Source: Cochliopodium minus (Eukaryota > Discosea > Himatismenida > Cochliopodiidae). From it: a stretch of 39,501 nucleotides of DNA. This document shows, piece by piece, positions 11,301-21,826 of this stretch. The notes below the pieces were generated by a model. It was not told the DNA's origin. It searched no databases and worked only from the letters and a program-made list of their open reading frames with translations. The position numbers and the translations under genes were made by a program. The stretch spans positions 1 through 39,501 of the forward strand of contig JAMYWO010000243.1 in assembly GCA_024220525.1 (NCBI GenBank), given 5' to 3'. The stretch's first letter is position 1. Each line of letters opens with the position of its first letter.

Positions 11301-14300
11301 TTACTTTTGTTTGATTTTTCTCTCGACAATTTAATAGAAGAAAATAAACTTCTTTATTGGTTTCAGGTTAAACACTTTTTTTTTTTTTACAATTTGTTTT
11401 TATTTATTAAATTAAAATACAAATTTTATTAAAAGTTTCTCCAAAGTGTGGTTGGAAGAGGTTGCAATGTCATATTAATAGCAACAAAGGTTGACAAAGT
11501 TGATTTTGATTTTTTAAAAAGGAGAATTGAAATAGTTGACAAGAGTAAAATAAAAATATTTTAATTTTTTTATTTTTAATTGAAATATTTTTTTAAAAAA
11601 AGAAATAAGGAGAATGATAAAAGATAAAAAAGTAGATTTGAATATCTACAACCAAGACAAACCTCACAAAAGAATTTTTCTTTTACTAGATAATCACTAC
11701 TACGATGTAAAATGGGCAGGAGTTGAAAATGTCATCAACATTTTGAAAAGTAATTACAAAAATGTAGGTGATTTGGTTCCCATTACTTACGATCATAACA
11801 TTGTTTTTGGGAACATTCTCAAATATCTACCAAAAGATGTTGACAAAGAAAACAAAAGAATTCCAATTATCGAGACTTCAAAGTTGTTGATGTTGATCAA
11901 TGGAGGAGAAGATAACAATGAAAATTTGTATAATTCTATCAAAGAAAGTGCCAATGGGAGGAGAAATAAAATTAAGGAGAAATTTGAAAAGAGTCAAAAA
12001 AGAGAATCAGTTTCTTCCATGAAAATCCAACAATTTTTGAAATCTGAAAACAAAAATTTTGACTCCATTGATCTTGAAATTTTTGAAAAACAAATTCCAA
12101 AAAAAATGAACATGGATTTAAACCGTTTGGAAGAAATCCTCGAAAATCTCCATCAACTTGGGATGATCATTTATTTGAAAAAGAATCTAGTTTTGAAGAA
12201 AAGATTAATTGGTGATCCGATATCTTTCAACACTCTGATTGTCAATATTTTTAATTTTGGAAAGAAAAAAATATCTCAGATTTTGGAAATACTTCACTTG
12301 TCGATTGAATCTAACTCTACTTTTAGAGAAAAATTATTCAAGAAAAAAGGAATGAAATTTCTTGAAAAAGAATTGAAAAATATAAAAAATGGGAATAATA
12401 TGAGTTTGATGGAAATAAAAATAGAGGAAATCAACAAAACTAAAATTGAAACATTAAATTTCGAATACTTTAGTGGTGTCTTGGAAGAAACAATTAAACT
12501 ACTGAAAGAAGAGAAAAAGGAAGAAGAAGCACAAAGAAATGAATTGATGAATATTTCTCAAACAGTTTACATTTTAAACTCCAGTGATATGATCAATTTT
12601 TTGGGTAGCTTTAGTATGGAGCTTACTTTTTTGATTACTTTGTTGGAGGAATTGGAAATAATTACGAAAATACAGTTCATTGAAAAAAACCATCCAAAAG
12701 AAAAATATCTCATCCCTCTTCTTTTTCCTCTTAAAAAACCTGCCCATTTAAAAATACGAGGCATTAAATACGAAAGAATTGAAAGAAAGAAAGAGAGAAC
12801 TTTGCAATACACTTTCCCTTTTAAAATATCTTCAGTTTTCAAAAGAATGATCTTAAGAATAAGACACAATATTAAATTTAATGTGATTGGTGAAATTTAT
12901 TGGTGTGACGGGTTCATTTTCAATCTCCTTTTGAATGAAAAAGACGATTTAAATGACTCAACTATTGTTGAAATGAATACTGTTTCAGATAAAGATAAAA
13001 AATATATTGTTGAGTTGAAATTGAAAACAAATGAAGAAAAAAATTGCAACAAAATATTTAAAAATATCAATTCTTCTCTCAACACCTTCATCAAGGAATG
13101 GGTGAAATTGGATTTCGATGTTCCTTGCAATTATGGAAAAATTATAAATTTTTCTGAAAACAAAAATGAAATTGAAGAAGGTGAACTAGTTTATTGTAAA
13201 TTCTGCAAAAAATTGGTTGAAATAAATGCTTTTACTGAATCTTGTCCTAAATGTAAAAGCAACAACATTTTTATCAACAAAGTGTTTGTTATTGAAAATA
13301 TTATTTACAACAATGAAAACACAACAGTTTATTTGTGTTATTTTAAACTTGATAGTGGAATCAAAGTTATTCTGAAAGAAAGAAAAAGAGAAGATAATGG
13401 ATTCATCAAACAATGTAAAAATGAAATTTTAATTCACGAAAAAATTGACAATATAAAAGAATTTTCCACTCCCAAAATGATTTATTATCTTGATGAAAAA
13501 ATGAACACCAAAATTTATGAAAAAAAATACATCATTCTTGAATTTCTTGATGGGAAAACTCTTGAATATTTGGTAATTTATTCAGAAGAAGAATTGTTGA
13601 GAATGACTTTAATTTTACTCAATCAACTGAAAATTCTTCACCACCATAAAATTTTGCACAGAGACATTAAACCTTCTAACATTATGTTTTTCAGTGAAAA
13701 GGATAAGGTTTATTACATTTTTATTGACTTTGGGATCTCTTTTGTGATGAATGATAAAAACTTCAAATTGATAGAGGGAGGTACACCTGAATTTATGCCA
13801 GAAGAACAAAATAAAAATCCAAAAGAAAGTTCAGATGTTTATTCTCTTTGTAAAACTCTTTTGAAAATTGAATCCATCAAATTATCTCCATTCTTAAGAA
13901 ATTTGTTAGAAGAAAAAGTTTTTGAAAAAACTGTGAAAGACAAAGATTCTGATCTTGGGGTTAAAATAAAAGTAAAAATAGATGAAAGAGCAACCATCAA
14001 TGAATTAACAGAAAGTATAATCGAATATTGCTTGGCAAAAAATTATAAATTTGATATTCTAGAATTTTTGAAAATGGAAAATAACTTATTTTTTCCTGTT
14101 CCTCAAATGAACAATACCCCAAAAAATTCAATTCTGGAAGAGATTGAAAAACAAAACAAAAAGATTTTTGACAATAAAAACATTAAACCACCTAAAAAAA
14201 AAGATCCCAATGAATTAGAGAAAGAAAATAAGGAGTTAAATGAGAAAATAGAACAACTCCAAAAAGAAATCCAAATTCTAAAAGAAGAGAAGCAAAACAA

Positions 14301-14403
14301 AGAGCCTAAAATCATATTTAATGAAAAAGAAGAAATAATAAAAGACTTAAAGAAACATAAGAAAGATGAAGAAGATGGGAAAGAGGATAAAGAGGAGAAT
14401 TAA
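8374..14403 (+). CDS. RCC1-Roc-COR-zinc ribbon-kinase protein, copy 1 (Roco family)
   Basis: Exons: 8374-8530, 8586-9359, 9420-9581, 9637-9807, 9874-10055, 10114-11182, 11245-11366, 11436-11544, 11603-14403. They total 5547 bases, 1848 residues, with balanced phases. Order of parts: an unrecognised, probably helical N-terminus (1-270); RCC1 repeats (about 276-600, several with G-N-D-x-G-Q-L-G-type cores); a MORN-like stretch; a Roc GTPase with P-loop GNKGVGKTS near 775, G3 DFAGDEEYH and G4 TKVD; a COR-like region containing LHQLGMIIY; a CxxC-x11-CxxC zinc ribbon near 1447; a kinase domain with VILKER, HRDIKPSN (about 1601), DFG (about 1623) and FMPEEQ; and an acidic Lys/Glu coiled-coil tail. 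Roco proteins are GTPase-regulated kinases such as LRRK2. The kinase glycine-rich loop is not recognisable here, unlike in copy 2, so activity is uncertain. The start is the first ATG of the open frame, behind an A-rich leader. Confidence 0.9.
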
Positions 14404-14467
14404 AAAAAATTTTCAAAATTTGATTTTTAAATTTTTGATTAATAAATTTTGATTTTTAAATTTTTAT
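14404..14467. other. Convergent 3' ends of copy-1 kinase and aldo-keto reductase
   Basis: Only 64 AT-rich bases separate the two facing stop codons, so the 3' untranslated regions probably overlap. No hairpin or specific signal is evident. Confidence 0.5.
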
Positions 14468-16024
14468 TTAATCAAAAATGTTTAATTCACCAGGTATATT
14501 ATATCTATAATTTCTGTCTAAACTCTTCAAAGTGTTCATGTCTTCCTCACCCAAAACAAAATCCAAGTCCAAGTTTTCTTTAAGTCTGTTAACATTGACA
14601 CTTTTAGGAAGAACAGAACATCCTATCTGAACCAAGTAACGCAAGCAAATTTGTGCAATAGATTTATTGTTCTTGTCAGCTATCTCTTTAATTTTTTCAT
14701 CCTTTTTTTTTTTAACAAATGTTCAATAATAAAATTTCCTTTTTAAAAAAACAAAAATTCAACCTTTAAAATATTTGGACCAACATTCTTTGGATCATAA
14801 CCTCCTCTTTAAAAAAACAATAAAAATATGAAAAAGTAAACATGAAAGATAATTAATTATTTTTACCCTGCTCCCAAATTTGCATATAACTCCATCACTA
14901 TGTTATTGGACTGTAAAAAATTTCTCAAGTTAGGTTGTTGCAAGTAAATATGTCCTTTTTTTTTTAAAAATAAGAAAAAATAATTTACATTTAAATCACA
15001 ATAATTTAAAAAATAAAAAATTCTCTCACCCTCCACTTGATTGACAGTTGGTAAAATTTTAGCGTAAGAAAACAAGTCATTCAATAAAGCAACAGTGTAA
15101 TTGGAAACACCTTTTAAAATAAAAATAATAAAATTTTAAAATAAATAAAAAATGAAAAATAAATGAAAAAAAAAGGTACCAATAGATCTCACTTTCTTTT
15201 TGAAAACCAATTCTTCCATTGCTTTATAAGTTTCTTCGAGAGTCACAGTACGATCGAGTTTGGTGTTGCCATACTTTTGGAGATCTGTTTTCGCGAGGAA
15301 TGGATCGAAATCAGATTCGAATCCCTTCAAAGTATTATTTCATTAAATTAGTTTTGATCTGTTTTTTTTTTTTTTGAAATTTTTTTTTTTTGTTACCTTT
15401 TTGTTGGATTCGAATGGCACATAATGCCAACTCATAGGCCAATGGATCAAGTATAAATCGATATAATCCAATCCAAGATCAAAGAGCGTTTTATCGCATG
15501 CTTTCTCAACTTTTTAAAAAGAAATTAAAAAAATTTTTATTAAATATTCACTAAAAATGTTCAAATATTTTTTGAAAAAATAATTTACCATGCTCTTTAT
15601 GATGATAGGTATTCCTTCAATAAAAATGAATTAAAGTTCATATTTGATAAAATAAAATAAATTTTTTTTTTTTATTCACTTTTATTTTTACCATAATTTT
15701 GAAGTGATGAAGAGATCTTCTCTTTTTACTATTCCCTCTTCGAATATCTCTTTCAAAGCTTTGATGGATAAAAAAATTTATAAATATAAAAGTAAGAACA
15801 GCTCAAAAAAAAAATAATATATTTCTCTTTTTTTTTTTTTGAAAGAAATTACCTTCTCCTATCTCTGCTTCGTTTCCATAAAGCATTGCACAATCAATTT
15901 TTCTATATCCTATTTTAACCGCATTCTTAATAGCTTCTTTGATTTCTCCCTTTTCGCCTTTGTAAGTTCCCAAGCCAACAGCAGGAATTTCATAATCATT
16001 GTTCATCTTGTAAGTCTTCTTCAT
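14468..16024 (-). CDS. Aldo-keto reductase (AKR), complete
   Basis: It reduces aldehydes or ketones with NAD(P)H in the cytosol. Nine exons on the minus strand: 16024-15853, 15758-15692, 15614-15589, 15509-15397, 15324-15180, 15110-15030, 14954-14867, 14806-14764, 14701-14468. They total 969 bases, 322 residues, the usual family length. The catalytic tetrad is complete: Asp44 and Tyr49 in [10 protein letters not shown], Lys78 in ITSKLW, His111 in LIHWP. Other hallmarks are [37 protein letters not shown] and the cofactor-binding [13 protein letters not shown]. Exon 3 is only 26 bases. The gene sits between two inverted Roco kinases and faces copy 1 tail to tail. The substrate cannot be read from the sequence. 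A link with the carboxylic acid reductase at 27814-35523 (aldehyde to alcohol) is possible but unproven. Confidence 0.95.
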
Positions 16025-16176
16025 TTTTTTTTTTTAAAAAAATCTTGAATGAGGAATGTAATTCAAGTTTAACAAAGGTGGAATGGGGAAGAAATATCGG
16101 AAGTATTTTTCTTCACTGAAGAAAAAATATATTTAAAAAAACTTTTTAATTTTAAAATACATTATTGAAGTAATAA

Positions 16177-19100
16177 TTAATTCTCTTCAATATCTTTTTT
16201 TCCATCTAACGAAGATTCTCCAGCTTCATCATTTGGTAAGTAATGTGGCATCTGAATATTGTTTTCATCAATTGTTTCTTCTGTTTTTTCTTGTATTTCT
16301 GGATCATTACCTTCACCTTCAAACTCTTTCAGCTTTCTTTTTATAATTTTAAGTTGTTCATCTTTTTCAAGAATCTTTTTATTTTCATCACAATTAAGAA
16401 CAGGCTGCTCCTCTTGTTGATTAGCAAAGCATTCAAGAAGATAATTGATTTGGAGATCTTTTTGCTTCAACTTTTCTTCCAAAATTTTGATCAAATTATC
16501 TTTTTCTCTCAGCTGATCAATCAATCTTTTGTCATTTATCTCTTTGTAGAACTGCTCTTCTTTTTCACTCTCAAAAATCTTTTCTAAATCACTTTGTTTT
16601 GGATATTGGAAAAAATTGTTTGAGACTTTTTGTTCGTTGCAACTAATCAAAAACTTTAAAATGTCAAAAGAATAATTTTTTAGTACACAATATTCAATGA
16701 TTCTGTTTGTTATCTCGTCAATACACATTCTACCTTTCATTTCTTTTTTTAAAACATTTTCTTTCAATAATTCAGCGAGAAAAGGGGAAATTTTGATGGA
16801 TTCAATTTTCAAAAGAGTTTTAGAGAGAGAATAAACATCTGAACTTTCGTTTGGGTTTTCATTTTGTTCTTCTGGCATAAATTCCTCACTCCCGCCCTTT
16901 ATCAATTCAAAGTTTTTATCATTCATCACAAAAGAAATTCCAAAATCAATGAAAATGAAATAAATTTCATCCTCAACAAAGATATACATGATGTTAGCAG
17001 GTTTGATATCTCTATGCAAAATTTTATGGTGATGAAGAATTTTCAGTTGATTCAATAATAACAAAGACAATCTGAGGACGTGTTTTTCAGAAAGAATGAT
17101 CCTAGATTCATAATGTAAATGAGACAAAGTCTTTCCACCAATCCACTCCAAAACAAAAAACCTTTGGTCAATTTTTCTAGCTATGTCATCCAAAACACAA
17201 ATGAGTCTGGAAGTATAAAGCATTGGAATATTTAAAATGAGCTTCAAAATTTCAATTTCGTTTTTCCATGCCTTGATATTTTTCTCATCTTCCCTGATCC
17301 TCTCTTTAATAGCAACTTCTTTTCCTGTAGGATTGTGAATAGCCAAAGAAACCATTCCCATACCTCCCTTTGAGATCATTTTTTTCAAACTGTAATTGTT
17401 TTTAATGAGGAATTTTTCACTCAAACAAATTCCGCAATTCTTTGTATCTTCGTTCACTTCAATGATATTTCCACAAAAATGACACTTGATCATTGAAGTT
17501 TTTTTCAATTTATTGGAATCACTCTCTTGAGAAGAAGAAAAAGATTTTTCAAGCGTACAAATGATAGGCATATCCAATTTGATCCAATCCAACAAAAACT
17601 CTTTCAGAGAAGAATCTATTTTGTTGAAAATGTTTGTACATTCATCTATGTTATTTGTTCTCACAGAAAGTTCTATAGTTATCTTGGTTACACTCTCAAC
17701 ATAAGTGTTCATTTCTATGATGGTAGAGTTTGTGTTTCTTTGATCAGTGTTGTTGAGATTGAAAATGAATCCGTCTGACCAATAAATCTCGTCTAACATT
17801 TCTGATTCCACATTATTTCTTATTTTCAAAATAATTCTTTTCCAAATGGATGAAGGTCTGAATGGAAGAAAATATTTCAAAGTCCAATTATGATCTCTTT
17901 TGATGTGTTCGAAATTGGTGAATTTTTCATTCGACAACCTTATGTTTGAAGGCTTATTCCTATTAAAAAAAAAAATTAATGAAAAAATAAATAAAATAAA
18001 AATAAATTAACAAATCTAAAATTTTTTTACCTTGGAAATAGCAATGGGAAAATAAAATTTTTAGTGATTTGGTTTTGTTTATTCCTGTTGATTCCAATTA
18101 CTTGAAGAACAATATCAAACCTTACCAAAATATTCAAAAGGAAAGTTTGTTCAATCCCACTTATATTAAACAACATATCTCTCAGCATTTCTTCTGTAAA
18201 ACTGTGGATAAGTTGAGTGATGTCTTTTTCATAATGCGAAAGAATGACACTCTCCTCTTTTTTCAGAAACATCGTCAACATTTCAAAGTTGGAGAACAAT
18301 TCATCAAAACTAATTTTTTCAATCCTACTCTTCCTTCTTTCATTTTCATTCACCCAAATTTCTTCAATGCTTTTACTCGAATTAAATTTTATGTATTCAG
18401 TTTTGGATTCCACCAAACTATGACTAGACTTTTTCTTTAAAAAGTCGAAAATCCCCGGAGACTGGTTTTTGTAATGAAGAAGAATGTCCTCCATAATCAA
18501 AGCAATTCTGTATTTCCCAAAATTCAGAATGTATTTGAACACATTGTTGAACCAACTTGGATCACAAATCAAAGTATTCTTCAAACTGTCATTGTTATTG
18601 AAATAAATAATCATGCCAAGTTGGTGCAATTCACACAAAATCATTTCTAATTTTTCTTTTTTGAGTTTTTCATTCTCTTCAACAATTTCACTGTTCAATT
18701 CTGTCAATAACTTTTCTACACTATAAAATGGATTTTGTTTGTTTTCTTCGTAAAACTCTTTTATTTTTTCATACACGATTTTGTGATCATATTTGATTGG
18801 AATTATATTTTCAATGTTCCTGTATCTGTTCTGGAGTATTTTTTTCAGCTTCAAAATTCCAGATTGTTCCAAATCTAATTTTCTGTTTTCTAAAATCAAG
18901 AATATCAAATCGTCTTCTTTTTCCTTGTTGTAAATCCTCAAATTTATTTTGTTGTTTTTCAAAAGAGTTCTAATACCTAAATAATAAAATCACAAAATAA
19001 ATTTTGACATAAAATTGATAAAAAATAAAAATAAAAAATAAAAAAAAAAATAGAAAAAAATGAATTTCAAAATAAAAAAATTTTACTTTTGCTTATTTCA

Positions 19101-21758
19101 GTTAATCTATCTCTGAAAACCCTCATTGGAATTTTATCTATTTTAGAACCAATCAAAATAACATTACAACTCTCACCGACATTAGATTGTAAAAAATGAA
19201 ACCAATAAAGAAGCTTGTTTTCCTCCAAAATTTTATCAACAGGAAGTGAAACATCAAACAACAGCAAATAGACACATCCAGGCGAGAAAAAGAATGAATG
19301 AGAAAAGTGATATTCCTCATGTCCTAAAATGATTAATTAAATAAAATTAGATAATTATGATTTTTATTTTGGAAAAAAAAAAAATTATTACCAGCAAAAT
19401 CCCACAAACTATAATTTTACATACATAAAAAAAAATAAAAATAATTAATAAAAAAGATTCAATAAAAAAAAAATAAGATGCCTGAAATAAATTCCCTCTT
19501 TTTCATCTTCCCATCTATCAATGTCTGAAAAAAAAAAAAATTAAAAAGATCAAAAATAATTTATTTAATCTTAATTATTTATACCAACTCCATGAGTCAT
19601 TTCATCTTCTGTTTTATTTTTTTGTACATCTTGAGTGGCTTTTTTGTTGAGTTCTTCATCTGGAGAACCAATTAATCTTTTTTTGAGTGAAGTCTTTCCA
19701 ACATCTTTTGATCCAATAATCTTTTTTTAAATTTATTAATTATTTAAAAAAATAAATTCTTTTCATTAAAATAAAAACCATCAATCTGATTCCATAGAAT
19801 ATTTTTTGTTGATCTTGATCTCCTTCGCTAAACATCACAAAATATTTCATTCCGTTCTCTTCCAAAATTCCAGGTCCGACAGGTTTTCCATTTGCAAAGT
19901 TGCCCTCAAAGATTTGAAGATTTTCCGAGTTTCCCTTGTTTCTGATGAAGAATTTCCCCCTTGCAGGATTTTTGTCTACGACAGCCAAATTGGTTTTGAT
20001 GTGAATGATTTCATATTCCTTAAAAATAGAATCTAAATATTTTCTCAAATCCTTGTCTTGAATATGCTTTTCCATCAAAGATTTGAAATGGGAAAACTCA
20101 TCCGCATCTTTATTGAGAAGAGAAAGCATTTGGGCTCTGTCATTCAAAAAAATGGCTTCTTTCATCAACTTGTTATTAATCTTCTCATTCCCAACAAATA
20201 AGATATCGGCATTTATAAGTTTTTCATATTGAATATTGAAAGGTAAATCGATTTTATCTACGTCTTCTTTCACTCCTATTAGTTGATTTTTCTCGTTTGA
20301 ACCAAACACATAAAGAGACTGATCATCGCTCAAAATGGTGGTATGGTTGGAACCAGTGCTTATGTTGAGTATTTCGTTCTTCCCAAGGTAAAGCACAACT
20401 GGAGAACAGACTTTTTCTTCATCACCGAGACCTATTTGCCCATGAGAATTCGATCCAAAGACAACCAGATTTCCATTCTTTTTGAGAACTATGGAATGTT
20501 TTTCTCCGCAATGAATCGATTTCACTTCGGCCAAATCTACTATTTTTGTAGGAGTGAACCTATTCTTTGTATCTCCAAGACCTAATTGTCCTTTATCGTT
20601 CAACCCAAAACTATAAATAGTTCCGTTTTTTTTGAGAAACTAATTTTTTGAAATTTTGTAAACTTATTAATCTTTGAATTTATTTTTTTCTCACCAAAGT
20701 GTGATATCCTCCACAAGATATTGAATCTAACACTTCATCTTCGAATAATAATCTGGGTGAAATTGAATATTCGAATCTTTCCTTGTGAAAACCTAATTGC
20801 CCAAATTTATTCGAACCAAACACAAATAAACTTCCATCTTTTTTTTTAAATTTAAATTATTGTATTTAAAATTTTACATTAAAAATGATCGATGAAAGAT
20901 CAAAGTGAATCTTGTATTGAGATATGAAAAATCAAATTGATAAATTCACGAAAAAAAATTTATTTCAAAGAAAATTTGTATTTTTTTATTTTTTCACCTT
21001 TTTTGTAGATCATAGAGTGATAATGTCCAGCATGTATCGAATGCACACCTTCTCCATCAGATTCATATCCTTTCTTATTTATCTCTGTGAAACTATAAAC
21101 ATCCTTTGTGTGACCCAATCCCAATTGACCTGTATCATTAAGACCAGTACTCCAAACTTGTCCGCGTGCTAATTTTCAAAATATTATCAAAAATTTTGGA
21201 TTATATTTTTATATAAAAGGTGATATTCTTTCGATGTAAGTATTTTATTTACAAAATGAAGGTTATGAAGGTTATATACTATGAAGTTTGATATTCAAAG
21301 AATATATTGAATTATTTTTCTTATTTAAGGGTTACAATCTAAAATCAGAGAATGAAACTTTCCACAAGAAACTGATTTTATGAATATCTCTTGGGGAAAA
21401 ATCAACAATCTGCTCTTTTTATTTACAATAGCATCATCTGATCCTGTTTGTCCCTATATTTGTCAATTATATCATAAAATTTAAATGCATTTGACAAATT
21501 ACATACATATTTGTTGCTCCCAGAAATCAATATATAACCGCTCTCTACAAATTTTGAAGACTATAAAATTATTTTTAATGTTATCTTTATTTTACTAGTC
21601 AATAAAATGCAATGATCTTCTCCATGTGAGACATTCAAGATTATGGCATTGAATTGATCGATTTTTATATTCAATTCGTTGCAATCATTCTTCCCAAAAC
21701 ATAAGATCTCTTGTTTATCTTTATCATGATAATTAATAATAAAAGAATGATCTCCCAT
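16177..21758 (-). CDS. RCC1-Roc-COR-zinc ribbon-kinase protein, copy 2 (Roco family)
   Basis: Twelve exons on the minus strand: 21758-21596, 21544-21507, 21453-21336, 21168-20998, 20837-20695, 20639-19779, 19720-19585, 19524-19482, 19408-19392, 19323-19087, 18976-18031, 17959-16177. They total 4656 bases, 1551 residues, with balanced phases. Parts: RCC1 repeats (about 15-330); a MORN-like stretch (IFEGNFANGKPVGPG); Roc with GSKDVGKTS (about 501-509), DFAG and GSKID; COR with LHQLGMIIY; a CxxC...CxxC ribbon near 1114; a kinase with an intact glycine loop (SKGGMGMVS, about 1154), VAIKER, HRDIKPAN (about 1272), DFG (about 1295) and FMPEEQ; and a coiled-coil tail with Lys/Glu-rich heptads. All catalytic motifs are present, so it is probably active. 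It lacks the 270-residue N-terminus of copy 1; the first in-frame ATG follows an in-frame stop. The intron after 19482 has a GC donor. Confidence 0.9.
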
Positions 21759-21826
21759 TTCCAACAATTGCAAATTTTTTTTTTATTTCCATTATAAAAT
21801 TTAAATTAAAGAAATTTTATTGAAAG
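21759..21826. other. Short gap between ankyrin gene and copy-2 kinase
   Basis: Both genes run on the minus strand with 68 bases between stop and start. An ATG with a short out-of-frame reading (MEIKKKFAIV and on to a stop) lies in it, ahead of the kinase start I chose. There is no space for a conventional promoter, so one may lie inside the ankyrin gene. Confidence 0.35.
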
